Source of the DNA: an uncultured Altererythrobacter sp.
GTDB lineage: Bacteria; Pseudomonadota; Alphaproteobacteria; Sphingomonadales; Sphingomonadaceae
Length of the DNA stretch: 35,093 nucleotides
Reading direction: 5' to 3'
NCBI GenBank assembly: GCA_913055595.1
Contig: CAJXLD010000003.1
Location: forward strand, 1 to 35,093
Part shown: positions 18,265-28,498 of the stretch, piece by piece
Numbering within the stretch: the stretch's first letter is position 1
Layout of the letters: every line of letters begins with the position of its first letter
The notes under the pieces: model-generated
What the model was told of the DNA's origin: nothing
The model's input: the letters and a program-made list of their open reading frames with translations, nothing else
Databases searched by the model: none
Position numbers and translations under genes: made by a program

Positions 18265-19260
18265 ATGACAAAGCTGCCCGTATACAAGGATGCACTGGAT
18301 CTGATCGGCAAGACGCCGCTCGTCCTGCTCAAGGGGCCGAGCGAAGTTGCCGGTTGCGAGATCTGGGGCAAGTGCGAATTTGCCAATCCGGGCGCCAGCG
18401 TGAAGGATCGCGCGGCGCTTTGGATTATCCGCGATGCCGAAAAGCGCGGCGAGTTGGGTCCGGGCGGCACGGTGGTAGAAGGAACGGCGGGCAATACCGG
18501 TATCGGCATTGCGCTGGTGGCCAATGCGCTGGGCTACAAGACGATCATCGTCATGCCGGACAACCAGTCCAAGGAAAAGATGGACACGCTACGCGCTCTG
18601 GGCGCGGAGCTGGTGCTGGTGCCGCCGACCAAGTTTGCCGACCCCAACCATTTCGTCCACACCTCGCGCCGGATTGCCGAGGAGACGGAGGGTGCGGTCT
18701 GGGCCAATCAGTTCGACAATGTCGCCAACCGCCGCGCGCATATCGAAGGCACTGCTCCGGAAATCTGGGACCAGATGGAAGGCAAGGTGGATGGATTTAC
18801 CTGCGCAGTGGGTACCGGCGGCACGCTGGCCGGCGTCGGGATGGGCCTGAAGGCTCTCGACGAAAGGGTCACCATTGCGCTGACTGACCCCCATGGTGCA
18901 GCGCTCTACAATTATTTCGCTCATGGTGAGCTGAAGGCAGAAGGCTCCTCTGTCGCCGAAGGTATCGGCCAGGGGCGCATCACCGCCAACCTCGAAGGCG
19001 CGCCGATCGATACGCAATTCCGCATGTCGGATGAGGAAGGGCTCGAATGGGTCGCCCGCTTGCTGCGTGAGGAAGGCCTGTGTCTGGGCCTTTCCAGCGG
19101 CATCAATGTGGCCGGTGCAGTGGCATTGGGTAAACAGCTTGGCTCTGGCAGCCGCGTGGCCACCATCCTGTGCGATACCGGGTTCCGTTATCTTTCCAGC
19201 CTCTACAATGCCGAATGGCTGGAATCGAAGAAGCTGCCTGTTTTCGACTGGCTGCGTTAA
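18265..19260 (+). CDS. Cysteine synthase A-like PLP enzyme
   Basis: LIGKTPLVLLKGPSE, NPGASVKDRAALWII (PLP Lys), EGTAGNTGIGIAL, GTGGTLAGVG; the track ORF starts at 18247. Confidence 0.88.
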   Translation: MTKLPVYKDALDLIGKTPLVLLKGPSEVAGCEIWGKCEFANPGASVKDRAALWIIRDAEKRGELGPGGTVVEGTAGNTGIGIALVANALGYKTIIVMPDNQSKEKMDTLRALGAELVLVPPTKFADPNHFVHTSRRIAEETEGAVWANQFDNVANRRAHIEGTAPEIWDQMEGKVDGFTCAVGTGGTLAGVGMGLKALDERVTIALTDPHGAALYNYFAHGELKAEGSSVAEGIGQGRITANLEGAPIDTQFRMSDEEGLEWVARLLREEGLCLGLSSGINVAGAVALGKQLGSGSRVATILCDTGFRYLSSLYNAEWLESKKLPVFDWLR

Positions 19261-19284
19261 TCTTGGCAAGCTAGGGTCACTGCC

Positions 19285-19659
19285 ATGGCACTTGATCCCA
19301 GAGAATTGCTGCAAGTGAGCTCCGACGATATCGATACGGAAAGCTCGCCGATGGGCGGGACGCGCCGCCAGCGCACGCAAAGACTGCAGGTGGGCATATT
19401 CGGACTTGCAATGATGATTGTGCTGGTGGCGCTGGCCGATATCATCATCTCCAGTGCGGAACAGAACCGCGCCGGGGTCCCAGAGGAGTTACCGCCGGTC
19501 ACCACCGAGGACCTGCCTCCGCCCGCACCTCGCGATCCATTGGTTGAGGCAGGCGTTGTTCCCAACCTGCCGGTTGATGGAGCCGCCACACCCGAGCCGG
19601 CCCAGACACCTGCCCCTTCGGAGAGCGATGTTGCACGACCGACAGAAGAAGCGGATTAG
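19285..19659 (+). CDS. Hypothetical single-pass membrane protein with Pro-rich tail
   Basis: One hydrophobic segment VGIFGLAMMIVLVALADIIISS followed by a P/E-rich tail. Confidence 0.65.
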   Translation: MALDPRELLQVSSDDIDTESSPMGGTRRQRTQRLQVGIFGLAMMIVLVALADIIISSAEQNRAGVPEELPPVTTEDLPPPAPRDPLVEAGVVPNLPVDGAATPEPAQTPAPSESDVARPTEEAD

Positions 19660-20479
19660 GCTCACGATTCTCGCTGTGCTGGCAGCGCTACAAGGTAGTG
19701 CGCTGTCTGCCGAAGGAGAACCTGCGCGATCGCGGCTTGCCTTGATGGGAACAATTCCGATCTATTGGGGCGAGGCCGAAACTTTTGATGATCATATCAA
19801 TGGCGAGGCGCATCAGCATTGGGCGCGCGCCGAGCTCGAACGCGGCTTTGACCTTCAGCCACTCGATTTTCTCAGTGCGGAGAATCTGGACGGCCAGCAA
19901 TTCTTGCTGATGGCGCAACCGCGCGGTTTGGCGGCGCAAGAGAATGTGGCACTTGATAATTGGGTGCGCGTGGGTGGCAGGTTGCTCCTCTTCGCAGATC
20001 CTGTGATGACCGGGCACTCGCAATTTCCCTTCGGAGACCGGCGGCGTCCGCAGGATATTGCGCTGCTATCGCCAATATTGTCGCATTGGGGGCTGGAGCT
20101 GCATTTTGATGAAGGACAGCAGCCGGGCCCCAGGGTTGTCGAACACTTCGCTGTGCCATTGCCAGTCAACCAGGCTGGGCGGCTTGTTGCAGTCGATGGC
20201 CGTTTCGAATGCACGGTATCGGCAGCAGGCATCATCGCCCATTGCGCATTGGGAACAGGCGAGGTGCTGATCCTTGCAGATGCTGCCTTGCTGGACATGG
20301 ACGGCCCTTATCCCGGGGCTGCTGGCGCACTCCACATGCTGACTTCGCACATTTTTGGCGAATTCGGGGAAAATGCGGGAAGCGCTGCGGCGGATAATGA
20401 GCATGCTGCGCAAACGCTCGGAAATCGGCCAAATTCCGCGTGGCAAGCTAACGGTCAGCATGTAGACCGATCGCCATAA
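19628..20479 (+). CDS. Exported protein resembling GldG/DUF4350-type domains
   Basis: MLHDRQKKRIRLTILAVLAALQGSALSAEGE leader; DNWVRVGGRLLLFADPVMTG...ILSHWGLEL and GTGEVLILADAALLDMDG; start within the 3' end of the upstream gene; the long track ORF upstream overlaps it. Confidence 0.65.
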   Translation: MLHDRQKKRIRLTILAVLAALQGSALSAEGEPARSRLALMGTIPIYWGEAETFDDHINGEAHQHWARAELERGFDLQPLDFLSAENLDGQQFLLMAQPRGLAAQENVALDNWVRVGGRLLLFADPVMTGHSQFPFGDRRRPQDIALLSPILSHWGLELHFDEGQQPGPRVVEHFAVPLPVNQAGRLVAVDGRFECTVSAAGIIAHCALGTGEVLILADAALLDMDGPYPGAAGALHMLTSHIFGEFGENAGSAAADNEHAAQTLGNRPNSAWQANGQHVDRSP

Positions 20480-20660
20480 AATACAGTAATTATAGCTATT
20501 TATAGTCTATTCCCCAATTTTCCCGTAATTTCCCCTTCCATCCCGCTCTAACCCGCGTTACACAATCCGTATCGGACAAGTCTTCCGCGTTGCATCCTGA
20601 TTCTTGAAGGATGGACGGGCCGCGCTGCTGCGCGGTGCGAGCGGGGGAGGTTTGCCTGAT

Positions 20661-20706
20661 GGGGTTCGGGATTCACATGCGGGATCAGGGGAAGTGGCGC
20701 ACAGGG
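20661..20706 (+). promoter_or_regulatory. Possible MraZ-binding G-rich repeat region
   Basis: GGGGTTCGGG and GGGATCAGGG at 20 bp spacing plus a further GGG, directly upstream of mraZ. Confidence 0.3.
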
Positions 20707-20708
20707 CA

Positions 20709-21191
20709 ATGGGATATAGCGGTCAGGGCTTTTCGCTTCGCGGCGAAAAGGATCGCTACGTGCTGCCTCCCAAGCTGCGCAATCCCCTCGCCGATGCCAG
20801 CGGAGAACGCGTTCTTTGTGTGGGTCAGCATGATCGCTGGCCCTGCCTGACGGGCTTCGGCACGGACCGCGTTGACAGGTTCGAAGACCAGCTCGACGAC
20901 CTGGAGGAAAAAGCCATTCGTCGCGGTGAGGCCTTTGATCGCGACATGAAGTCAGCTTCTCTCTGGACCTTCACCCCGATCAGTTTCGACGCCAGCGGGC
21001 GCTTCGTCCTTCCCTCCACCCTGTCCGAGCTGGGGGGGGTCGACAACGCGCTCTATTTTCATGGCGTCGGCCAGGTCATCACGATCTGGAACCCTTTGGT
21101 CCTGCTGGAGCAGGGGCCGGAGTTTTCGCAACTCCAGGCTTATTGCAAGCAAGAGATGGCGACTGCCACCACCAAGGGGAAGGGCAAGTGA
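20709..21191 (+). CDS. mraZ: Transcriptional regulator MraZ
   Basis: [28 protein letters not shown] and [37 protein letters not shown]; the track ORF starts at 20604. Confidence 0.9.
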   Translation: MGYSGQGFSLRGEKDRYVLPPKLRNPLADASGERVLCVGQHDRWPCLTGFGTDRVDRFEDQLDDLEEKAIRRGEAFDRDMKSASLWTFTPISFDASGRFVLPSTLSELGGVDNALYFHGVGQVITIWNPLVLLEQGPEFSQLQAYCKQEMATATTKGKGK

Positions 21192-22153
21192 CCCTTCGAC
21201 AAGCTCAGGGAGATCGGGCCCCGCACATTCCCGTCCTCCTCAATGAAGTGCTTGGCGCACTGGCCATCCAGCCAGGCGATGTCATTATCGACGCTACTTT
21301 CGGTGCGGGTGGATATACGCGTGCATTCCTCGATGCGGGCGCGACTGTCCATGCCTTCGATCGTGATCCCGACGCGATTGAGGCAGGGCGCAAATGGCCC
21401 GAAACGCAAGAAGAGCCGCCCCGGCTCGTCCTCCATCCCCGCCGCTTTTCCGAGATGGTCGAAGCCATGGCCGAAGCTGGTATTGCCCAGGTCGATGGCA
21501 TTGCCATGGATATCGGCGTCTCCTCCATGCAACTCGACCAAGCCGAGCGCGGCTTTGCCTTTTCCGCCGACGGTCCGCTCGACATGCGCATGGATCGCCA
21601 GCGTCCCAACGCTGCCGATTTCGTGAATGAGGCTGACGAGCGCGAAATCGCTGACGTTCTCTACAACTATGGCGAGGAGCGCCAGTCGCGCCGCGTCGCC
21701 CGCGCCATTGTCGCCGCCCGCCCGCTGACCACAACCGGTGAACTGGCAGAGGTTGTCCGCAAGGCGCTGGGCTATCGCGCAGGCGCACCAAAGGACCCCG
21801 CTACACGCAGTTTCCAAGCGATCCGTATTCATGTGAATGGCGAGCTTGATGAACTGGCGCAGGCGCTCGACGCTGCGGAACATCTGTTGCGCGAAGGCGG
21901 GCGGCTGGCAGTGGTCAGCTTCCACAGCCTCGAAGACCGGATCGTGAAGAAATTCCTGCGCGATGCGGCCAATGCCAATCCCCGCGCATCGCGTCACTTG
22001 CCCGAAGCGGCCAATGCAGAACCTGCCCGCTTCGCCTCGCTGTCCAAGGCGATCCGTCCCTCGCGCGAAGAGACTGAGCGCAATCCCCGCGCGCGCTCTG
22101 CCACGTTGCGCGCGGCCACTCGAACATCCGCACCTGCAAGGGAGGCTGCATGA
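21188..22153 (+). CDS. rsmH: 16S rRNA (cytosine1402-N4)-methyltransferase
   Basis: [79 protein letters not shown] start at 21188 overlaps mraZ stop. Confidence 0.95.
   Translation: MTLRQAQGDRAPHIPVLLNEVLGALAIQPGDVIIDATFGAGGYTRAFLDAGATVHAFDRDPDAIEAGRKWPETQEEPPRLVLHPRRFSEMVEAMAEAGIAQVDGIAMDIGVSSMQLDQAERGFAFSADGPLDMRMDRQRPNAADFVNEADEREIADVLYNYGEERQSRRVARAIVAARPLTTTGELAEVVRKALGYRAGAPKDPATRSFQAIRIHVNGELDELAQALDAAEHLLREGGRLAVVSFHSLEDRIVKKFLRDAANANPRASRHLPEAANAEPARFASLSKAIRPSREETERNPRARSATLRAATRTSAPAREAA
21190..21212. repeat. Single copy of the TTCGACAAGCTCAGG repeat at the rsmH 5' end
   Basis: ACCCTTCGACAAGCTCAGGGAGA, matching the family seen at 14532-14600; translated as TLRQAQGD. Confidence 0.8.
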
Positions 22154-22710
22154 CGCCGCAAGCCCGCATCCGCCGCATCGGCTGGTTCGCTCTCCTGACG
22201 ATCTGCACTGCGCTTTACGGCGTATTGCATTTCCAGGTGTGGTCGCTCTCCAGCGAGGTGACCAAGTCAGAGCGCGTGATCGTGAGCCTCGAGGAACAGA
22301 ACATGCTGTTGGAGACGGAGTTCCTCACTCGCTCCAACCTGGTCCAGTTGGCGGCATGGAACAGGGTGGATTTCGGTTACAAGGCGCCAGACGCTTCGCA
22401 ATTCATCAGCGGCGAGCGGCAATTGGCCCGATTTGGCAGCCCTCGCCACGTTACAGAACCTGAGCAGCTCCAGTTCGCCAGTTTGACGTCCGAGGCAACG
22501 GTTGAAGAGCCCTACCATTCCTTGGTCTCCCCGATTACCGGTGAGCCAATTGATGTCGCCCTGGTCGAACCCACGCGTCAGGAACGCGCAAGCGCCTCTG
22601 GGCTGGTCGTCGGACTGGCTGCACGCTCCGCCCGCGTACCGATGAGTGCATCGGCCTCGTCCGGAGGAGCTTCGGTTGTCCGCGTTGCGCTGGGAGGCGC
22701 CGGGCAGTGA
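22150..22710 (+). CDS. ftsL: FtsL-like cell division protein
   Basis: Position between rsmH and ftsI; single [26 protein letters not shown] then coiled-coil-like segment. Confidence 0.75.
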   Translation: MTPQARIRRIGWFALLTICTALYGVLHFQVWSLSSEVTKSERVIVSLEEQNMLLETEFLTRSNLVQLAAWNRVDFGYKAPDASQFISGERQLARFGSPRHVTEPEQLQFASLTSEATVEEPYHSLVSPITGEPIDVALVEPTRQERASASGLVVGLAARSARVPMSASASSGGASVVRVALGGAGQ

Positions 22711-24470
22711 CAGCCATCGCCGCACCGAGGCCGATAGGCACCGGGCGCATCCGCCTCGTCGATTACCGCCGTCGCTCTTTGCTGATGGCGCGTTTTCGCG
22801 TGCTGTTGATCGGCCTGGGTTTTCTGCTGGTTGCTCTCGCGGCTCTTATGCGGATCGGTTGGCTGGGCATGATCCAACCAGCACCAAGTGAGACAAGCAT
22901 GGCAGATGCGCTGCTGCCTCCACGCGGAGAGATCACGGATCGCAATGGGGTTCCGCTGGCAAGGGCCTTCCCTGCCTATGCACTCTGGTTCAACCCCAAC
23001 GCCATGGATGACGGCGGCGCGCCGCTGGTCAAGTCGCCCGAGGAGGTTGCACGGGCATTGCACGCGATCTTCTCCGACCTTGATGTAGCAGAGACTGCGG
23101 AGAAACTGCGGAGCGGGCGCGCCACCTATCTCCGCCGCAGGGTGCTGCCTGAAGATGCAAACCGCGTGATGGAGATCGGTGAGTTGGCGCTGGAGCTGCC
23201 ACGCGAAACCGACCGGCATTATCCGCAAGGTTCGCTCGCAGCGCATGTACTCGGCTACGTAAGGGACGGGCGTGGTTCGCTGGGTATGGAGCAGGTGCTC
23301 GATGATCGTTTGCTTGATCCCAGGTATCGCGGTCAGAGCGCCGCTCTCGCTATCGATGTACGTGTGCAGGGTGCGCTTGAAGACGAATTGCGCGCGGGAA
23401 TGCGCTCAGTCAATGCGGTGGGTGCCGCCGGCATTGTTCTCGACGTGGATACGGGGGAAGTGCTGGCGCTGGCGTCCATGCCCGAATTCGATCCCAATCA
23501 CGTCGTGGCATCGGACCTTACCGTAAGCGATGAGTTGGCGCAGCAAGGCATTATGCCACCCGCCTTCAATCGCGCGACCAACCAGGTTTTCGAGCTTGGT
23601 TCGATCTTTAAACCCCTGACCGTGGCAGCTGCCATAGATGCCGGTTCGATTACCGATCTCTCACGTCGTTATCAGGCGGACACACCTTTGCAGATCGGCG
23701 GTCACCGGATCGGCGATAGCCATGTTATCGGCGAAACGCTCAACGCTCCTCAATCGCTAATCCATTCCTCAAATATCGTCACCGCACAGATTGGTGACGA
23801 GCTCGGCGCTGACAAACTGCGCCAATACATGGTCGATCTGGGCATGAATGAACGCCCATATATCGAAATTCCCGGCAGGGGCATGCCCATTTGGCAAGCG
23901 GGGGATTGGTCGCGCATTACCGGCATGACTGTCAGTTTCGGCCACGGCCTTTCGGTTACACCCTTGCATCTCGCCAGTGCCTATGCCGCCATGGTCAATG
24001 GCGGCATCTGGCGCCCAGCGACCTTGCAGCGGATCGAACCTGGCAACGCGCCGCGCGGACGCCGTGTCTTTAAGGCCAGCACAAGTGCACGCATGAACCA
24101 GCTACTGCGCATGGTAGCCGTTTACGGCACCGGCCGGAGTGCCAATGCACCGGGCTTTCGCGTTGGCGGCAAGACCGGCTCTGCAGAAAAGCCCGGACGT
24201 GGCGGCTATCGCCGGTCCAGTGTAGTCTCCACTTTCGCCGCTGCCTTCCCGATGGATCGCCCGCGCTATGTGGTGATCGCCATGCTCGATGAACCGCAGG
24301 GCACGGTCGCCAGTTCATTTCAACGCACCGCTGCCTGGAATGCGGCACCGATGGTGGGTCGGCTGATCCCGCGCATCGGCCCGCAATTGGGCGTATTGCC
24401 CGACGAAAGCCGCGATATCGACCTGACTGAACTGGAATACCTTGTCGCCAGCGGAATGGAGGAGCAATGA
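22707..24470 (+). CDS. ftsI: Peptidoglycan D,D-transpeptidase FtsI/PBP3
   Basis: PPRGEITDRNGVPLA, SIFKPLTVAAAI (SxxK), HSSN, GGKTGSAEKP (KTG); GTG start. Confidence 0.95.
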   Translation: MTAIAAPRPIGTGRIRLVDYRRRSLLMARFRVLLIGLGFLLVALAALMRIGWLGMIQPAPSETSMADALLPPRGEITDRNGVPLARAFPAYALWFNPNAMDDGGAPLVKSPEEVARALHAIFSDLDVAETAEKLRSGRATYLRRRVLPEDANRVMEIGELALELPRETDRHYPQGSLAAHVLGYVRDGRGSLGMEQVLDDRLLDPRYRGQSAALAIDVRVQGALEDELRAGMRSVNAVGAAGIVLDVDTGEVLALASMPEFDPNHVVASDLTVSDELAQQGIMPPAFNRATNQVFELGSIFKPLTVAAAIDAGSITDLSRRYQADTPLQIGGHRIGDSHVIGETLNAPQSLIHSSNIVTAQIGDELGADKLRQYMVDLGMNERPYIEIPGRGMPIWQAGDWSRITGMTVSFGHGLSVTPLHLASAYAAMVNGGIWRPATLQRIEPGNAPRGRRVFKASTSARMNQLLRMVAVYGTGRSANAPGFRVGGKTGSAEKPGRGGYRRSSVVSTFAAAFPMDRPRYVVIAMLDEPQGTVASSFQRTAAWNAAPMVGRLIPRIGPQLGVLPDESRDIDLTELEYLVASGMEEQ

Positions 24471-25960
24471 TGATGCTCTCCGATCTGGCTCAGCTGATGC
24501 ATGTGGACGCCGGACGTGCGGGTGAAGAGCGCGTCACCGGTTTCGCCATCGATCATCGCAAGGTTGCCCCAGGCAACATTTTCGGCGCTTTCCAAGGAAC
24601 TGCAGTAAACGGGGAAGACTTCATCCCTGCCGCTGTCGCCTCCGGTGCGATTGGCGTCGTGGCCCGCCCTGAGGCGAAGGTCGAGGGGGCATTGCACCTG
24701 GCGGATCCTTTGCCGCGCCGTGCCTTTGCGCGATTGGCTGCGCGCTTCTTCCAGCCCGTGCCAGAAACCGTGGTTGCCGTCACCGGCACCAATGGCAAGA
24801 CCTCCACAGTCGAAATGACGCGTCAGATCTGGCGCATGTGCGGGCATTCCGCAGCCTCAATCGGTACATTGGGCGTCACCACGCCCGATGGGAGCATTTC
24901 GACCGGCCTGACCACACCCGATATCGTCACTTTCCTTTCCAACATGACCGGATTGGCGCGCGAGGGTGTGAGCCATGTTGCTTATGAGGCATCGAGCCAC
25001 GGCCTCTCGCAATATCGCAATGAAGGTCTGCCGGTGAAAGCCGGGGCCTTCGCCAATCTCAGCCGCGACCACCTCGATTATCACGCCGATATGGAGGACT
25101 ATTTTGCAGCCAAGATGCGCCTCTTCGCCGAGGTGGTCGATGATGGCGGTACAGCAGTAATCTGGGCTGACGATCCCTGGTCCACGCGCGCGGCAGAAGT
25201 GGCGAAGGCGCGCGGGTTGAAGCTCTTTACAGTCGGCGAAGCAGGAGAGAACATCCGCCTGATTTCGCGCAAGCCTGGCGCGCTAGGGCAGGAACTCAAG
25301 TTCATTCACGAAGGCCGTGCTTTTGCTATCCGTCTGCCGCTGATCGGGGCATACCAGGTGGACAATGCGCTGGTCGCAGCTGGTCTGGCATTGGCCACGG
25401 GCGAGGCGGCTGGGCAGGTTTTCGATGCAGTCTCCCGTCTGCAGCCCGTGCGCGGCAGGCTCGAGCGGGCAACGATCACCCATGAAGGCACTCCGGTCTA
25501 TGTCGATTACGCCCACACGCCCGATGCACTGGAAGCAGCGATCAAGGCATTGCGACCGCATGTTCCGCAGGGCGGGAGACTGATCTGTATTTTCGGTGCC
25601 GGTGGCGACCGCGATACGGGCAAAAGGGCACCGATGGGCGAAATTGCTTCGCGGCTTGCCGATGCCGTGGTGGTGACGGATGACAACCCGCGGGGCGAGA
25701 ATCCGGCAGAAATTCGCAAACAGGTTCTCAGCGGTGCAGGTGAGAATGCCCGCGAAGTGGGCGACAGGCGCGAAGCGATCGCGGAGGCCATAGAATTTTC
25801 CGACAGTGACGACATCATCCTGATCGCGGGCAAGGGGCATGAGACCGGCCAGATCATCGGCTCGGGAGAGACTATGCAAATACTGCCTTTCGACGACGTA
25901 CAGGTCGCGCGCGAATGTGCGGCGGCTGTCCACAAGCAGGCATGGGGAATTGACGAATGA
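24467..25960 (+). CDS. murE: UDP-N-acetylmuramoyl-L-alanyl-D-glutamate--2,6-diaminopimelate ligase
   Basis: AVTGTNGKTSTVEMTRQIW, YEASSHGLSQYR, VYVDYAHTPDALEAAIKAL, DDNPRGENP (meso-DAP motif). Confidence 0.96.
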   Translation: MMMLSDLAQLMHVDAGRAGEERVTGFAIDHRKVAPGNIFGAFQGTAVNGEDFIPAAVASGAIGVVARPEAKVEGALHLADPLPRRAFARLAARFFQPVPETVVAVTGTNGKTSTVEMTRQIWRMCGHSAASIGTLGVTTPDGSISTGLTTPDIVTFLSNMTGLAREGVSHVAYEASSHGLSQYRNEGLPVKAGAFANLSRDHLDYHADMEDYFAAKMRLFAEVVDDGGTAVIWADDPWSTRAAEVAKARGLKLFTVGEAGENIRLISRKPGALGQELKFIHEGRAFAIRLPLIGAYQVDNALVAAGLALATGEAAGQVFDAVSRLQPVRGRLERATITHEGTPVYVDYAHTPDALEAAIKALRPHVPQGGRLICIFGAGGDRDTGKRAPMGEIASRLADAVVVTDDNPRGENPAEIRKQVLSGAGENAREVGDRREAIAEAIEFSDSDDIILIAGKGHETGQIIGSGETMQILPFDDVQVARECAAAVHKQAWGIDE

Positions 25961-27414
25961 ACGCATTGGCAACCGTCCTGCGCTGGCCGCGCTTGGAGGC
26001 GGACAGCCTCCAGTTGGCTCTGTGGACGTCTGAAGAAGTTGCCGCCGCGACCGGCGGCACGGCCTCAGCTTCCTTCCAGGTCTCGGGCGTAGAAACGGAC
26101 TCGCGCGATGTGCGCAGCGGGGACCTTTTTGTGGCCCTCAAGGGTGAGGCGATGGACGGGCATCAGTTCATTGACAAGGCTTTTGCCAATGGGGCTGCGG
26201 CAGCGCTGGTAGACAGACCGATTCCGCAGCCTCATATCATGGTTAACAATACCTCAACAGCACTTGAGGTTCTTGCGAAAACCGCGCGAATCCGGGCTTC
26301 TGCAACAATCGTTGGGGTGACGGGTTCGGTCGGGAAGACGGGAGTGAAGGAAGCGATATTCACTGCCCTGGAACGCTCGAGCAAGGGCGCGGCGCATCGA
26401 TCGATCCGGTCATACAACAACCATGTGGGCGTTCCATTGAGCATTTCACGCATGCCCGCGCGGAGCAAATTCGGCGTGTTTGAAATGGGTATGAACCATG
26501 CGGGTGAGATCGCCAATCTGACCACGCAAGTGCGCCCGCACGTGGCAGTCATCACCACGATCGCGCCGGCGCATATCGAGAACCTCGGTAGCGAAGCAGC
26601 GATTGCCGATGCCAAGGCGGAAATCTTTGAGGGTCTGGAGCCAGGTGGTACCGCGGTCATCCCGGCTGACAGCCCTCATTTCAAGCGCATGTATGATGCT
26701 GCGCTTGTGGCAGGCGCCAAGGTCATTTCCTTTGGCAGCGCGGAGCATGCCAATATGCGCCTGCTCGACGCCATTCCTGATGCCAATGGCGGATCGCTGG
26801 TGACAGCGGCAATGGACGGCCATCGCCTGTGCTATAATGTGGCCGAACCGGGAGAGCACTGGATAGCCAATTCGCTTTGCGTCATGGCTGCGGTCCATGC
26901 TGCCGGTGGTGACATGGGCGCAGCAGGGCTCGCCCTTGCCGAAATGGGTGGGCTCAAGGGCCGTGGTGCCCGGCAGCGCGTCCCTGTCCCCGGTGGGCAT
27001 GCGCTGATGATCGATGAGAGCTATAATGCCAACCCTGCATCCATGCGCGCTACACTGGCGCAGCTTGGGCAGACACCCGCCACGCGCCGCATTGCCGTTC
27101 TGGGCTCGATGAAAGAACTGGGCGACTTCGCGCCTTCCTTCCATGCCCAGCTCAGCGAGCCTCTGCTTGCCGCTAATGTCGATTATGCGGTGCTGGTGGG
27201 ACCAGAGATGGTCGATCTTGCGCGTGAATTGGGGAAAGGAGTTGCGAACACGCTTGGCAAGCCCTTGTACTTTGCCCATTGCGAAAATGCAGGCGAGGCA
27301 ATTGCCGCTCTGGAGGAATACGGGTTGGCTGGCGGAGATGCCGTGCTGGTGAAGGGTTCCAACTCTGTCGGCCTGTCACGCCTTGTGGCGCATTTCGGCG
27401 CCCGGGAAGGCTGA
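25957..27414 (+). CDS. murF: UDP-N-acetylmuramoyl-tripeptide--D-alanyl-D-alanine ligase
   Basis: [61 protein letters not shown]. Confidence 0.95.
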   Translation: MNALATVLRWPRLEADSLQLALWTSEEVAAATGGTASASFQVSGVETDSRDVRSGDLFVALKGEAMDGHQFIDKAFANGAAAALVDRPIPQPHIMVNNTSTALEVLAKTARIRASATIVGVTGSVGKTGVKEAIFTALERSSKGAAHRSIRSYNNHVGVPLSISRMPARSKFGVFEMGMNHAGEIANLTTQVRPHVAVITTIAPAHIENLGSEAAIADAKAEIFEGLEPGGTAVIPADSPHFKRMYDAALVAGAKVISFGSAEHANMRLLDAIPDANGGSLVTAAMDGHRLCYNVAEPGEHWIANSLCVMAAVHAAGGDMGAAGLALAEMGGLKGRGARQRVPVPGGHALMIDESYNANPASMRATLAQLGQTPATRRIAVLGSMKELGDFAPSFHAQLSEPLLAANVDYAVLVGPEMVDLARELGKGVANTLGKPLYFAHCENAGEAIAALEEYGLAGGDAVLVKGSNSVGLSRLVAHFGAREG

Positions 27415-27427
27415 TCGAAGCGAAACA

Positions 27428-28498
27428 ATGTTCTATTTTCTTGCCCAGCTGCTCGAATTCGAAGGCCTGCTGAACCTCGTAAGGTATCAGTCCTTCCGCG
27501 CTGGCGCGACGATGATGACGGCGCTTGTTATCGGCTTGCTGATTGGTCCCAAATTCATCGCCATGCTGCGCGTGCGACAGGGCAAGGGCCAGCCGATCCG
27601 TTCTGACGGCCCGGCATCGCATCAGGCGAAGGTCGGCACGCCGACCATGGGCGGGCTGATGATCCTTACTTCGCTGGTCGTTTCCATGCTCTTGTGGATG
27701 GACCTTTCCAGCCCATTCGTTTGGGCCTGCCTTGCGGTTTCCATCGGTTTCGGTGTGATCGGCTTTCTCGACGATTACGACAAGGTCGCCAAGCGCAGCC
27801 ACAAAGGTGTGTCTGGCAGGGTTCGGCTCCTGGCCGAGTTCATCGTTGCGGGTATTGCCATCTATTTCGTTTCCGGCGAGCTCAACACCAATATCTATGT
27901 GCCCTTCTTCAGTGATCGGCTGATTCCTCTCGGATGGTTCTATTACCCTGTAGCGGCGACGGTGATCGTCGGTTTCGGCAATGCGGTAAATCTGACCGAC
28001 GGGTTGGACGGACTGGCCACCATGCCGGTCGTGATTGCAGCGGGTGCCTTTGCGATCATTTGCTACCTCGTCGGACGTGTCGACTATACCGAATACCTGG
28101 GTATTCCTCATGTGCCCGGCGCAGGAGAACTCGCGCTCTTCTGCGCGGGGATAATGGGGGCGGGCCTCGCTTTCCTGTGGTTCAATGCGCCGCCAGCAGC
28201 CGTCTTCATGGGCGACACGGGGAGTCTGGCGTTGGGCGGAGCCTTGGGGGCCATCGCCGTGGCAAGCCATCACGAGCTAGTGCTGTTGATTATCGGCGGA
28301 CTTTTCGTGATGGAGACTGCATCGGTCATCATCCAGGTCTTCTGGTTCAAGCGCACGGGGCGGCGGATATTCCGCATGGCCCCGATCCATCACCATTTCG
28401 AACAGCTCGGCTGGAAGGAATCGACCGTGGTGATCCGCTTCTGGATCATCGCCATCGTCCTTGCCGTGATCGGGCTTGCCACGTTGAAGCTCAGGTGA
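27428..28498 (+). CDS. mraY: Phospho-N-acetylmuramoyl-pentapeptide-transferase
   Basis: [76 protein letters not shown]. Confidence 0.96.
   Translation: MFYFLAQLLEFEGLLNLVRYQSFRAGATMMTALVIGLLIGPKFIAMLRVRQGKGQPIRSDGPASHQAKVGTPTMGGLMILTSLVVSMLLWMDLSSPFVWACLAVSIGFGVIGFLDDYDKVAKRSHKGVSGRVRLLAEFIVAGIAIYFVSGELNTNIYVPFFSDRLIPLGWFYYPVAATVIVGFGNAVNLTDGLDGLATMPVVIAAGAFAIICYLVGRVDYTEYLGIPHVPGAGELALFCAGIMGAGLAFLWFNAPPAAVFMGDTGSLALGGALGAIAVASHHELVLLIIGGLFVMETASVIIQVFWFKRTGRRIFRMAPIHHHFEQLGWKESTVVIRFWIIAIVLAVIGLATLKLR

Noticed and set aside
26446-27279. 277-aa minus-strand ORF opposite murF
   Set aside because: Antisense shadow of murF.
27173-28273. 366-aa minus-strand ORF opposite murF/mraY
   Set aside because: Antisense shadow of murF/mraY.
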